64,000 nt of DNA, from the NCBI GenBank assembly GCA_050246945.1, contig JBFWVC010000008.1, positions 175,737 to 239,736 of the forward strand, in the 5' to 3' direction. Below the pieces are notes generated by a model. That model did not search any database. It had not been told where the DNA came from and was given only the letters and a program-made list of their open reading frames with translations. How positions within the stretch are numbered: position 1 is the first letter of the stretch; every line of letters starts with the position of its first letter. Below, in pieces: positions 35,732 through 45,437 of the stretch. Made by a program: the position numbers and the translations under genes. Origin of the DNA: JAEUMD01 sp050246945. Its GTDB lineage: Bacteria > Pseudomonadota > Alphaproteobacteria > Rhizobiales > Hyphomicrobiaceae.

Positions 35732-36379
35732 TTGGACAGACACGCTCGCATGGGGTTGTCGGATGTAGCCGTGGGCTCCAAACCCGCCGAGCCTTCGGCA
35801 CGCCCCGACCCGACCGCCGCACTCGGAAGACGTGGCGCATTGGCCAACCGGCAGGCATTCCGAGCGGGAACCTGGTCGACGCGCACACTAGTGGCGACAT
35901 GCGCGACATCATTCGTCTGCGGTGCCGTAGTCTGGCACATGATCGGTTTCTGGTCGTTCGTCTCCGTGATCATGTTCAATCCCGATGGCGCACCACCGGC
36001 CATCGGCATGAGCGGCTCCAAAGAGCAGATCGCGGCCGCATCCGGCACGTCCGCTACAACACCCGCCAGCGCTAGATCACCTCCGGCGAAACCCGGTGGA
36101 CCCGCCCCAAAGGCGCCGGATACCATCTACGGCACGCATCGCCCGCCAGCCAGCACCGAGACGCTCGCCGATCTGCTTCAGTGCGCCGAAGCCCGCAAAG
36201 GCGAAGCTGCAGCCTCCGTCCACGCCTGCCCGCCATTACGCCGACGCCTGCCCCACGGAACCAGTGCCTCGCGCGCCAATCGCCAGCTGGATGCCCGCGA
36301 AGCCGCGCGTCGCCTTGCCGAAGGCTGGCAAACCGGCGTTGCCACCATCGAGACCGGCTCATTGCCGAGCCGCCGCTGA
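35732..36379 (+). CDS. Membrane-anchored hypothetical protein
   Basis: The 215-residue protein has a 45-residue basic N-terminus, one long hydrophobic segment (TLVATCATSFVCGAVVWHMIGFWSFVSVIMF, given here only as bounded by residues 52-82), a proline/alanine-rich linker and a charged C-terminal part with ARGKEA-like helices. I do not recognise a family. An internal ATG at 35750 is an alternative start. Single-gene context gives no function. Confidence 0.55.
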   Translation: MDRHARMGLSDVAVGSKPAEPSARPDPTAALGRRGALANRQAFRAGTWSTRTLVATCATSFVCGAVVWHMIGFWSFVSVIMFNPDGAPPAIGMSGSKEQIAAASGTSATTPASARSPPAKPGGPAPKAPDTIYGTHRPPASTETLADLLQCAEARKGEAAASVHACPPLRRRLPHGTSASRANRQLDAREAARRLAEGWQTGVATIETGSLPSRR

Positions 36380-36506
36380 GCTGGCACGAACACCCTGCAT
36401 CTGCGAACCCGGCAGCACAATCCCAACGTATGCCGAGCAAAATGTTCCCGCCTCATTGCCGTCTCGAATTGGCTCTACCTCGATCCAGCAATCGGGCCCT
36501 TGGTCC

Positions 36507-36637
36507 CGGAGCATGATCGACCGGACCGCAATCGCTGCGCAATTCCAGCAACAGCGTCAATCAGGCTCTCAATCAACATGCTCCGAGCAGGTCACGGCAA
36601 TACACGTGATGCAACGAAACGTGTGCCTGCTCTGAGC
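36507..36637. repeat. Complex hairpin repeat, family B copy 2
   Basis: The block starts GGAGCATGATCGAC and ends GTGCCTGCTCTGAG. Its middle, GCGTCAATCAGGCTCTCAATCAA then CGAGCAGGTCACG, aligns with family B copy 1 at 13677-13803. It is clearly diverged. The surrounding 290 bp gap shows nothing else. Confidence 0.5.
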
Positions 36638-36670
36638 GGATTTCCGATGATTGCATAGGGGGCATATCCC

Positions 36671-37075
36671 ATGACGGCATCGCCAACCGGTTTCAGCGCC
36701 GGCCAGTCCTGGAGCTATCGCACACCTGAAGGATTCGAGACATCGCGCATCCTTATCGGTGCAGTTGCCTCGTTCAGCGATGGCCAGCGCGTTTTCTGCT
36801 GCGCGGTCACCGGCGCCCCCGAGCGCCAGCCCGACGGCGGCAAGGCATGCGTGGCGATACCGTTCCTGCCGATGACTGAGGACGCACTCACAAGGACCGT
36901 CACGACGCGCGACGAGACAACAGCTGGGGTCCTGCCTCACGGCTTCTCCGAGGCTTTTACCACTTGGCGCGATGATCCCCGCGGCCTCAGCTGCTTCACA
37001 GTCCCGTTCGAAGGCTATCTCGACCGCCTGATCGCACGCCAGATGGCGGCCATCATCGGCAGCGACGCTGCCTGA
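36671..37075 (+). CDS. Conserved-looking hypothetical protein
   Basis: This 134-residue soluble protein has no signal peptide. It starts MTASPTGFSAGQSWSYRTP after a ribosome site AGGGGG at about 36656. Features are a GQSWSYRTPEG segment, VFCCAVTGAP and a TWRDDPRGLSCFTVPFEGYLD tail, broken here only by description. The middle reads like a small beta barrel. I do not recognise the family. It converges on the next, minus-strand gene. Confidence 0.6.
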   Translation: MTASPTGFSAGQSWSYRTPEGFETSRILIGAVASFSDGQRVFCCAVTGAPERQPDGGKACVAIPFLPMTEDALTRTVTTRDETTAGVLPHGFSEAFTTWRDDPRGLSCFTVPFEGYLDRLIARQMAAIIGSDAA

Positions 37076-37121
37076 AAGATCGCCTCGATTACAGGATGGT
37101 TCCACCTGTGCCTGAATGGCT

Positions 37122-37913
37122 CTAAGCTGCGGATTTGCGCAGCCGTTCCGTCCGCCACTCTTGCGGTGCCGGCGCAATGTAGCCCAGTGCGACCGGCGCA
37201 TCGCTCGCCTTCAGCGCGGTCGGATCGCGACTCCAGCTGCGCGCGATCTGCATGACCTGTTCCTCGGTGGGTGACATCAGGATCTCAGAGCCCGCATCGC
37301 CGTGGCGGCCTCTGACGCCGCGAAACTCGAACAGCTTGAGTCCAAGCGCCTGTTCGGCACGCGACGCATGCCCCTTCGACCAGATCACACCCTCGTCCGT
37401 GCTTGCGAACGCCCGCAACAGCTTTCCCTCCCGGAAGCGGACCCAGGAATAGAAATCGAGCGGCGGATAGCTGAAGTAGTACTGCACATCCACGAACGAG
37501 CGCGCGAGCCGGGCTAGCAATGGGTTGCATTTGTCCACGTAGCCGGCACTCACCGGATGCGGCAGCGCAAGACTGACGACAAATGTCCAACCGTCGACCG
37601 GCGGCGAGACGAACACACGATCCGGCCCCATCCAGTGATCGTAGACGGTACCGATGCCATTGTTCCAATTGGAAGCAGTCTCGCCCTCGATGCCGAGCGC
37701 ATCGAGTACCGCTTCGGTATCGCTGGTCAGCACAGCGATCCATGACATGTCGTAGCCGAAGGCGTGCGGCGCGTCTGGCGCAAGCTCGTAGAGCACACGC
37801 TTCCGCCCCATGCGCGGCGACAACCACATGGTGACGACCGCGACGGTTGCAACCGCAAGAAGTGTGACGGCTAGGATCATGCCCGAAGCACCCTCTGACC
37901 CTTGGCCCATCAT
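37122..37913 (-). CDS. Membrane-anchored hypothetical protein
   Basis: The protein has one N-terminal membrane helix (MILAVTLLAVATVAVVTMWL) and a soluble domain of about 220 residues containing a WSKGHASRAEQALGL stretch, DHWMGPDRVF and YYFSYPPLDFYSWVRF. I do not recognise it. The frame stays open to 38135, but the far upstream codons cross a large palindrome (38056-38133). I therefore place the start at the paired ATGs at 37913/37910, although 37973 is also possible. Confidence 0.6.
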   Translation of the reverse strand: MMGQGSEGASGMILAVTLLAVATVAVVTMWLSPRMGRKRVLYELAPDAPHAFGYDMSWIAVLTSDTEAVLDALGIEGETASNWNNGIGTVYDHWMGPDRVFVSPPVDGWTFVVSLALPHPVSAGYVDKCNPLLARLARSFVDVQYYFSYPPLDFYSWVRFREGKLLRAFASTDEGVIWSKGHASRAEQALGLKLFEFRGVRGRHGDAGSEILMSPTEEQVMQIARSWSRDPTALKASDAPVALGYIAPAPQEWRTERLRKSAA

Positions 37914-38509
37914 CGATAATGCGCGTCGGCGGACACGCGCAAGCGCAAACGAATCAGCTCTTGGGGAAAACATCTTCAAACATGCACGAAAGCGTTCGGA
38001 GGTTGCCGATTCCGCCATAATCCACGATTGCAGCACCGCGCATCGGATCGAAAAAGGAGCACGCAGGACGAACCCTTGCAGGCAACGGTTGCGGGATACC
38101 GTGCACCGCGTGCGCGGGTTCGTCCTGCGCTCCAAGCGCGAAGCACCGGCAAGAGGGCACGCCGGTGTTTAGCAGGCGCAGAATGTACATTGCCAGACCG
38201 TGCGGGGATTCCGGCGGATGCGGTACTGCAGCCGCGCGTACCATAGCGATGACTTACAACAGTTTTATGTACATTCGGTCCTTTGCAAGGTCTCCACAGA
38301 AGCACGCTATCGCCCGCTCCCCCGGCGTATGCCAGCAAATCCACGGAATGCACTTGCCAACGAATAGCCCCGCTCTACCACTTGGGGTCCTGACGTCCGG
38401 ACCTGGAGCGCGCCCACACTACACCGACCCAATCCGCCCAACTCGAACCCGCCCCAGAAGAGCTATCCAGACGCAACAGCCAAGCCTCGTGTATCAGGAG
38501 AATTTTGGA
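37914..38509. other. Divergent intergenic region with palindrome
   Basis: This stretch of nearly 600 bp lies between a minus-strand hypothetical gene and the AIM24-like gene. It contains the 78 bp palindrome at 38056-38133. The plus-strand frame into the AIM24-like gene is open from 38165, but that part has no sensible protein character. Confidence 0.45.
38056..38133. repeat. Large palindrome with bulge
   Basis: GGAGCACGCAGGACGAACCC at 38056-38075 pairs with GGGTTCGTCCTGCGCTCC at 38116-38133, leaving a two-base bulge. The 40-base loop contains a smaller inverted repeat, GCAACGGTTGC. There is no T-run on either side. Confidence 0.7.
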
Positions 38510-39358
38510 ATGGTTTTCGGATCCGTCCCCAGTGTCCCACGCGTTGTGCAGCATGCTCGCAGCTCCAGTGTCGCCGACGATATCGATTTCGAGATTTTTG
38601 GCCAGGAGATGCAATTCGTAGAGATCGAACTTGACCCGGGCGAGAGCGCCATTGCCGAAGCCGGGGCGATGATGTTCAAGGCTCCCACGATCCATATGGA
38701 CACCATTTTTGGTGACGGCTCCACCCAGCCAAAGGGCCTCTTCGGATCCATCCTGGGCGCCGGCAAGAGGCTCCTGACGGGCGAAAGCCTGTTCATGACT
38801 GTCTTCACCCAGCAGGGCCAGGGCAAGGCCCGCGTTGCTTTCGCCGCCCCCTACCCGGGAACCATCCTGCCCTTTCACCTCGCCGACATCGGCGGCTCCA
38901 TGATCTGCCAGAAGGATGCCTTCCTCTGCGCCGCCAAAGGCGTCTCCATCGGCCTACACTTCCAGAAGAAGATCATGACCGGCATGTTCGGTGGCGAGGG
39001 CTTCATCATGCAGAAGCTGGAGGGCGACGGCTTCGCCTTCATCCACGTCGGCGGTTGCCTCATAGAGAAGGAGCTGGCACCCGGCGAGGAGCTCCATGTC
39101 GACACCGGCTGCGTCGCGGCAATGACGCCCTCGGTCGATTTCGACATCGTTCGCGCCGGAAACATCAAATCGATGATCTTCGGTGGCGAAGGCGTGTTCT
39201 TCGCCCACCTGCGCGGCCCCGGAAAGGTCTGGCTTCAGTCGCTGCCGTTCTCGCGCCTCGCCGGTCGCGTCCTTGCCAACGCGGGGCCCGCCGGCGGCAC
39301 TGGCGAAGGTTCGATCCTCGGCCCACTCGGCGGCATCTTCGATGGCGATAACGGCTGA
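38510..39358 (+). CDS. AIM24/TIGR00266-family protein
   Basis: The 282-residue protein matches the TIGR00266 (AIM24-like) family: QFVEIELDPGESAIAEAGAMMF near the N-terminus, FGGEGFIMQKLEGDG..FIHVGG, LHVDTGCVAAMTPSVDFDI and a glycine-rich end. The fold is a double-stranded beta helix of unknown function. The ATG at 38510 has a perfect AGGAG nine bases upstream, which decides the start against the 115 codons of open frame before it. Confidence 0.85.
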   Translation: MVFGSVPSVPRVVQHARSSSVADDIDFEIFGQEMQFVEIELDPGESAIAEAGAMMFKAPTIHMDTIFGDGSTQPKGLFGSILGAGKRLLTGESLFMTVFTQQGQGKARVAFAAPYPGTILPFHLADIGGSMICQKDAFLCAAKGVSIGLHFQKKIMTGMFGGEGFIMQKLEGDGFAFIHVGGCLIEKELAPGEELHVDTGCVAAMTPSVDFDIVRAGNIKSMIFGGEGVFFAHLRGPGKVWLQSLPFSRLAGRVLANAGPAGGTGEGSILGPLGGIFDGDNG

Positions 39359-39586
39359 GGTGGGGTTCTGCTCCGGTGCCCGCGCGCAATCGACACGATG
39401 CGGACAGAACAATTTCGGCAACTGCTTTGGCAACCGGTCGGCTGCCGAAGCCCTCCGGCCGGCAAGTCGGGATTGACGGACAATCCAACCGTCCGCCAAC
39501 TGCGAAGATTGCCTGCCAGGGCGAGGATGTAATAGGCTCAGTCCGGCCTGCTAATTCGGCATGCAACCCTCAGACAACCGAACCAG

Positions 39587-41623
39587 ATGCGTCAATCATT
39601 TGCTCAGTGGCTATTCGCTGGCACGATCTTCGCCAGCGCCTTTTCTTTGTTTCTGGTGCAGCCCCTGATTGCCAAGCAGATACTTCCCTGGTTTGGGGGA
39701 ACGGCTGCCGTATGGGCCATCTGCCTGGTGTTTTTCCAGACGACGCTGCTTGCGGGCTATGCATACTCGGATGCTCTGGCCACCCGCCTTGCACCGCGAC
39801 TGCAGTCTGCTCTTCACACCGCGTTGCTGCTTGCCAGCTTGCTGTTCCTTCCCATCATCGCGAGCCCCGACTGGAAGCCGGAAGGATCTGAAGACCCCAC
39901 GCTTCTGATCATCGGCCTGTTGGCGGCTACCATCGGGCTGCCCTACTTCCTGCTCTCAACCACCGGCCCGCTGGTTCAATCATGGGTGGCTCGGGCAAGA
40001 CTCGGCAGTCAAGTATATCGCCTGTTCTCATTATCGAACATGGCATCGCTCATGGCGCTGATCAGCTATCCTTTTATGATTGAGGCGCGAGCCGCTCTGC
40101 GATTGCAGGCATATGGCTGGTCGGCGCTGTATGCCGCCTTCGTCGTCCTCTGCGCAGCGTCTGGAATATATTTCGTGCGGCACGCCCATCGCGTGCAAGA
40201 ACCTGTGAATTTCAATCCCCATGTGCTGGAGGACGTTTCGGTCCCGCATTGGAGGGATTACGTCTTGTGGGTCGCTCCCGCAGCCATGGCGTCTTGGCTG
40301 CTGGTTGCCATCACCAACCACATCACTCAGAACGTTGCAGCTATACCGTTCCTTTGGATTCTCCCCCTGACACTCTACCTGCTCACATTCGTACTGTGTT
40401 TCGAAAGTGACCGCTGGTATCTCCGCGGGATATTCGTTCCAGCGAGCGGACTTTTGATTGCGCTGTGTGCCTATGGCCTCCAGAACAGCGCAATCGGCCT
40501 CAACATAAAGGTTGCAATTCCATTATATGCGGCCTGCCTCTTCGTTCTGTGCATGTTTCTGCACGGCGAATTGGCTCGAATGCGCCCAAATCCGCGTTAT
40601 TTGACTCGCTACTACCTGATGCTATCGGTGGGTGGTGCACTAGGTGGAATGCTGATCGGGCTGATCGCTCCCAGAGTATTTCCTGCCTACTACGAGCTCG
40701 GTCTCGGTTTTGCCTTGACCGCAGTGCTGGCCGCCGTGATGTATCGACGCCACCGCCTGATCATGTCCGTCGCGTTGTTTCTTTCCCTGTTATGCGCCTA
40801 TTTCCTCTTCCAGCAGATCAAGGAGGACTTTTCCACATCCCGCCGTCTGCAGCGCAATTTCTATGGGACGCTCACTACGCTCGACGTGCCGCGTGAGGAG
40901 CTGAATGACACGACGCGCCAGCTTTATCACGGCTCCATCAAGCACGGCGAACAATACCTTTCTGAGGCCCGCCGAAGGGAGCCGACTGCCTATTATGGAC
41001 GCACTTCAGGGGTCGGGCTCGCGATCAATGCGACCCGGCGGCAGGGACATAAGGTCGGAGTAATCGGGTTGGGCGCCGGCACGCTCGCCGTCTACGGGCA
41101 AGCAGGCGACAGTTACCGGATGTATGAAATCAACCCAGACGTAATTGATCTTGCCAAGTCGGAGTTTACCTTCGTTTCGGACAGCAAGGCGTCAGTCGAA
41201 ATGGTTCTCGGAGATGCAAGACTGTCCATGGAAAGGGAACAGCCGCAAATGTTCGACGTGCTTGCGGTGGATGCCTTTTCAGGCGACTCGGTACCAGTAC
41301 ACCTGCTCACAACCGAAGCGATCAGCGTTTATCTGCGTCACATGAGACCCAGCGGTATCATCGCCTTCCACGTCACAAACAGATTTCTGAACCTCCCGCC
41401 GGTGGTGGAATCCATTGCCAGATCACACGGGCTCCACGTTGCCCATATACGTGATGAAAACGACAATCCGTTATTGAGAAATACGGATTGGGTATTGGTG
41501 GCCACAGACCCTACCGTTCTTGCCACGAGTGAAATTCAGCGCCGGGCAAAGCCGATTGAGCCCATTCTCGGACTGAAGCCTTGGACCGATGATTTCAACA
41601 ACCTGTTCGCCATCTTGAAGTAG
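39587..41623 (+). CDS. Membrane-fused spermidine-synthase-like protein
   Basis: The 678-residue protein fuses an N-terminal polytopic region of about ten to twelve helices (residues 5-420) to a C-terminal Rossmann methyltransferase-like domain of the spermidine synthase type. The latter is marked by VGVIGLGAGTLAVYG, YEINPDVIDLA and LAVDAFSGDSVPVHLLT. Such fusions are common, but their substrate is not established. A true spermidine synthase activity is doubtful because the aminopropyl-acceptor motifs are not evident. Confidence 0.85.
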   Translation: MRQSFAQWLFAGTIFASAFSLFLVQPLIAKQILPWFGGTAAVWAICLVFFQTTLLAGYAYSDALATRLAPRLQSALHTALLLASLLFLPIIASPDWKPEGSEDPTLLIIGLLAATIGLPYFLLSTTGPLVQSWVARARLGSQVYRLFSLSNMASLMALISYPFMIEARAALRLQAYGWSALYAAFVVLCAASGIYFVRHAHRVQEPVNFNPHVLEDVSVPHWRDYVLWVAPAAMASWLLVAITNHITQNVAAIPFLWILPLTLYLLTFVLCFESDRWYLRGIFVPASGLLIALCAYGLQNSAIGLNIKVAIPLYAACLFVLCMFLHGELARMRPNPRYLTRYYLMLSVGGALGGMLIGLIAPRVFPAYYELGLGFALTAVLAAVMYRRHRLIMSVALFLSLLCAYFLFQQIKEDFSTSRRLQRNFYGTLTTLDVPREELNDTTRQLYHGSIKHGEQYLSEARRREPTAYYGRTSGVGLAINATRRQGHKVGVIGLGAGTLAVYGQAGDSYRMYEINPDVIDLAKSEFTFVSDSKASVEMVLGDARLSMEREQPQMFDVLAVDAFSGDSVPVHLLTTEAISVYLRHMRPSGIIAFHVTNRFLNLPPVVESIARSHGLHVAHIRDENDNPLLRNTDWVLVATDPTVLATSEIQRRAKPIEPILGLKPWTDDFNNLFAILK

Positions 41624-41701
41624 CAAAACCCCTTGAACGTGGGTGCCGATCTGGCGCGCATGTGCCCGACAGGCAATCGTCCGCCTCCGAACACGAACAT
41701 G

Positions 41702-43696
41702 CTACCGCGCCATCGCGCGACGCGCCTCGTCTGCGGTCGCGTGGAACCGGGCATCGAGCCCCTTTTCCTCCAGCGCCGAGCCGAGCTTCATGCGCAGGAA
41801 CCCGCTCGAGCCGTATCGCGTGACATCCAGATAGAATGCATCGACCACCCCCTGCACCATCGCCGAGTAGCTGTCGAACACCTCCGGGGCGATGCTGGCA
41901 CCCGAGTAGTTGACGATCGCACAAACCCTGTGACCGATCGGCTTCATGATGCGCTCCACCGCACGGCGGATCTCCCGCACGTCGCGCTCGGACTTGATCT
42001 CGATGCGCTCGAAGTCGACGAAAAGCACGTTGAGCGCAGGATCGTAGCTGAAGCGACTCGCAAGCGGCTGGCTCAGCATGCGTTCCCGCAGGTTCATGGG
42101 CTCCTCAAGGAAGATCGCCTCGTCCATGTGCTCCGGATGGTCGATCACCGGCTCGAAATCCATATGGGCGAGGATGTCGCGCTCGATGTCGATTCCCGGC
42201 GCCACTTCGGCCAGCTCCATACCCCGATCCGTGAGGCGAAATACGCAGCGCTCCGTTACATAGAGCACTGGCTGGCCGCGCTTCATCGCATATGCGCCCG
42301 AGAAGGTACGATGCTCAACCTCTTTGACCAGCTTGCGCGATTTGCCTTCCTTGACGATGCGTAACAGACCGTCCTCGACCGCAATCTCCAGCCCGCCGGC
42401 CGTGAACGTCCCGACAAACACAACGGATTTCGCATTCTGCGAGATGTTGATGAAGCCTCCCGCACCTGCCAGCCGCGGCCCGAACTTCGACACGTTGAGG
42501 TTGCCTTGCACGTCGGCCTGCGCCAGTCCGAGGAACGCGATGTCCAGACCGCCGCCGTCGTAGAAATCGAACTGGTAGGGCTGGTCCACGATCGCCTGCG
42601 TGTTCGTCGCCGCACCGAAGTTGAGCCCCGAAGCGGGAACGCCGCCGATCACGCCCGGCTCTGCGGTGAGCGTCATCAGATCAATCACCCGCTCTTCCGC
42701 CGCGACATCCGAGATACCTTCCGGCATGCCGATGCCGAGGTTGACCACCACATTGGGCTTCAACTCGAAAGCCGCACGCCGCGCGATGATCTTGCGCTCG
42801 CTCATCGCAAGGGGCTTCAGCGACGTCATCGGCACGCGCATCTCGCCCGCGAATGCCGCCGAATAGGGCTCCATGAACGTCTGCATGTGGTATTCGGGCT
42901 TTTCCGCCAGCACCACGCAATCGACCATGACTCCGGGTATTTTGACCTGTCGCGGATTGAGACTGCCGCGCTCCGCGATGCGCTCCACCTGCACGATCGT
43001 GACGCCGCCCGAATTCTTCGCAGCCATCGCCAGCGATAACGCCTCCAGCGTCAACGCCTCGCGTTCCATAGTAATGTTGCCGTCAGGATCCGCCGTCGTG
43101 CCGCGCACGATCGCCACGTCGATCGGGAACGTGCGATAGAACAGGTACTCTTCGCCGTCGAGCTGCATCAAGCTGACGAGGTCCTGCTTGGTAATGGCGT
43201 TGATCTTGCCGCCGCCGTGGCGCGGATCGACGAACGTGCCGAGGCCGACGCGGCTGATGTGCCCTGGCTTGCCCGCCGCGATGTCGCGGTAGAGATGAGT
43301 GATGACACCCTGCGGCAGGTTGTAGGCCTCGATTTCGCCCGCCACCGCGAGCTTCTGCAGCTTGGGCACGAGGCCCCAATGGCCGCCGATCACTTTGGCC
43401 ACGAGGCCCTGGTGACCGAGATGATTGAGGCCTCGCTCGCCTCCATCACCCTGGCCTGCCGCATAGACCAGCGTCAGGTTTCCGACTTTCGCGCCCTCGA
43501 GCGATTGATCGGCCTGCTCGGCCAGAAAGCGCTCCTCCAGCGCCACCGCGATGTTCTCGGCAAAGCCTATGCCGACGAAACCTCCCGTGCCTACCGTGTC
43601 GCCGGTGCGCACCAGTTGAACGGCATCGCGCGCCGAAACGATTTTACCGTTCTGCATAGTGTCGAGCGCGGTGCGCTGCTGCGGCTTACGACTCAT
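41702..43696 (-). CDS. Acyl-CoA:acetate/3-ketoacid CoA-transferase, fused subunits
   Basis: The protein joins the alpha and beta halves of a class I CoA-transferase in 664 residues. The N-half has GKIVSARDAVQLVRTGDTVGTGGFVG. The C-half has VNLGIGMPEGISDVAAEE and TAEPGVIGGVPASG, where the glutamate is the expected covalent CoA site. After about residue 520 comes a C-terminal extension of roughly 140 residues (from NLRERMLSQPL) that is absent from short family members. The substrate pair is unknown. MQNGKIV at 43657 is an alternative start. Confidence 0.88.
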   Translation of the reverse strand: MSRKPQQRTALDTMQNGKIVSARDAVQLVRTGDTVGTGGFVGIGFAENIAVALEERFLAEQADQSLEGAKVGNLTLVYAAGQGDGGERGLNHLGHQGLVAKVIGGHWGLVPKLQKLAVAGEIEAYNLPQGVITHLYRDIAAGKPGHISRVGLGTFVDPRHGGGKINAITKQDLVSLMQLDGEEYLFYRTFPIDVAIVRGTTADPDGNITMEREALTLEALSLAMAAKNSGGVTIVQVERIAERGSLNPRQVKIPGVMVDCVVLAEKPEYHMQTFMEPYSAAFAGEMRVPMTSLKPLAMSERKIIARRAAFELKPNVVVNLGIGMPEGISDVAAEERVIDLMTLTAEPGVIGGVPASGLNFGAATNTQAIVDQPYQFDFYDGGGLDIAFLGLAQADVQGNLNVSKFGPRLAGAGGFINISQNAKSVVFVGTFTAGGLEIAVEDGLLRIVKEGKSRKLVKEVEHRTFSGAYAMKRGQPVLYVTERCVFRLTDRGMELAEVAPGIDIERDILAHMDFEPVIDHPEHMDEAIFLEEPMNLRERMLSQPLASRFSYDPALNVLFVDFERIEIKSERDVREIRRAVERIMKPIGHRVCAIVNYSGASIAPEVFDSYSAMVQGVVDAFYLDVTRYGSSGFLRMKLGSALEEKGLDARFHATADEARRAMAR

Positions 43697-43907
43697 CGGA
43701 TCTTTTCACCTCGCGCGGGAGCGCTGAGCACGGGGGCAGCGCTCGATTCGTCCCCAGAGTAGCCAGCTTCGGCATTTGCTGCACCGCGTCAAGCCATCGG
43801 AATTACGCGTTAGCCGTTATGAGTAGCATTCTGCCGGCGGCCAAATCTGGCCGGTAGGAATGGTCGGCCCGTCGACCGGTGTTCAATTCGCAAGCGGGGC
43901 CAGCACG

Positions 43908-44822
43908 TCAGCCGCCGTCCGCGTCCATCCCGTCCGCTCCCTGAAGGCTGCCTTTGCGCGCGAACTTCCGGTCTTCCTCGAACACTGTCGACAGATCGGC
44001 GTCGAACACGATGCGCTCCGGCCCCGACAGCGCCAGGAACCGCTTGCCGCGTGCCCGCCCGATCAAGGTAAGTCCAGCCTTGCGCGCAAGCTCCACACCC
44101 CACGCCGTGAACCCCGAACGCGAAACCAGGATCGGGATGCGCATCTTCACGCACTTGATCACCATCTCGGAAGTGAGCCGCCCGGTCGTATAGAAGATCT
44201 TGTCATCCGGCGCGACCTTGTTCATCAGCATGTAGCCGGCGATCTTGTCGATCGCGTTATGCCGGCCCACATCTTCCATGTAGACCAGCGGCCAATCCTC
44301 ACGGCACAGGACGCAGCCGTGAATTGCGCCGGCTTTCAGATAGAGGCTTGGCTCGGTGTTTATCTTCTTTGTCAGCTGGTAGAGCCACGAGGTCTTGATG
44401 CGCGCGTCCCGCGACAGGCGGACGCTCTCGAATTCGTCCATCAGGTCGCCGAACACCGTACCCTGCGCACAGCCCGATGTCTGAACCTTTTTCTTGAGCT
44501 TGTCCTCATAGTTGGTCTCGCGCGCCGTGCGCACCACCACGGTCGATATTTCCTCGTCATAGTCGATCCGCGTGATGACATCGTCAGGCCTGAGCATCCC
44601 CTGGTTCAGAAGGAAGCCCACCGCGAGCAGATCCGGATGATCGCCGATCGTCATCATGGTCACGATCTCGCGCGCGTTGAGGAACAGCGTCAGCGGCCGC
44701 TCCGTCACGACGTCGGTCTCGACCGTCTTGCCCTCGTGGTCGATACCGGAAACGTGCTTCGACAGGCGCGGGTCGTCTGGTGTCGGCCTGACCTCGAATT
44801 CTCTCACGTTCGTCTCCGTCAC
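43908..44822 (-). CDS. fdhD: Formate dehydrogenase sulfurtransferase FdhD
   Basis: FdhD transfers sulfur from IscS to the molybdenum cofactor and is needed for active formate dehydrogenases. The 304-residue protein has ERPLTLFLNAREIVTMMTIGDHPDLLAVGFL, cited here only in part as a FdhD core, then GAIHGCVLC, EDVGRHNAIDKIAGY and ILVSRSGFTAWGVELA. The active-site loop reads TSGCAQG (C118), with one cysteine instead of the CxxC loop of E. coli. A GTG at 44822 is the best start; 100 codons upstream are open but have no family character. It opens the FDH island. Confidence 0.93.
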   Translation of the reverse strand: MTETNVREFEVRPTPDDPRLSKHVSGIDHEGKTVETDVVTERPLTLFLNAREIVTMMTIGDHPDLLAVGFLLNQGMLRPDDVITRIDYDEEISTVVVRTARETNYEDKLKKKVQTSGCAQGTVFGDLMDEFESVRLSRDARIKTSWLYQLTKKINTEPSLYLKAGAIHGCVLCREDWPLVYMEDVGRHNAIDKIAGYMLMNKVAPDDKIFYTTGRLTSEMVIKCVKMRIPILVSRSGFTAWGVELARKAGLTLIGRARGKRFLALSGPERIVFDADLSTVFEEDRKFARKGSLQGADGMDADGG

Positions 44823-45084
44823 TATGGCGCTTCGGCGCGGTTTGGATCTTGACCTTGAATTAATGCATGTCACGCGACAGTGTGCAGGGGTTTTGCGATA
44901 ACGACATGCACGAAAACAAGAACTTGAAGCGTAAGGATCGAATCTGAGGATTAGCGCCGCGCTTTGCGGTGAGACGGCGCGAAAGTGCAAGGCGCCAGCA
45001 ACACCGGTCGCTGCACCGGACGCTATGGACATGCAGGACTGAGGCCTACAAAGTGCCCTCCATGAATACCACTGAGGAGCCGCC

Positions 45085-45426
45085 ATGCCCCCGCCCAACC
45101 GCCAGGAACGTAGAGCATTGCGCAAGGAAGGCGTGCTCGATACCGGAGCATTCCTGAAACTCGCTGGCAAGTTCATCGATCTCGCCAATCGCGAGAACCA
45201 GCGCATTCCCGCAACCGAGTTGCACATGGCCTTCCTGTGGGCCGCGGCACGCTACAACGCTCACGTTGCCAAGGCCGTGCTCGACGTCGACAACCACGAG
45301 AAATTCGTGAAGAAGATGGCCGACGAGTACAAGGAGATGCTCCGCCAGAACCTTGCTGACCCTGGTCTGGGCGCTGGCGAGGACCAGGGCGAAGGCGATG
45401 GCAAGGGTAAGGGCATCGAAAGATAA
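45085..45426 (+). CDS. DUF3144-like small protein
   Basis: This is a 113-residue soluble helical protein. The segment FIDLANREN, then ATELHMAFLWAAARYNAHVA, and YKEMLRQNLADP fit the pattern of the DUF3144 family (AARFNAF and ML..NL.D). The C-terminus is a Gly/Asp/Lys-rich tail. It stands alone on the plus strand within the FDH island, divergent from fdhD. The function is unknown. Confidence 0.7.
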   Translation: MPPPNRQERRALRKEGVLDTGAFLKLAGKFIDLANRENQRIPATELHMAFLWAAARYNAHVAKAVLDVDNHEKFVKKMADEYKEMLRQNLADPGLGAGEDQGEGDGKGKGIER

Positions 45427-45437
45427 ATAGCGGACCC

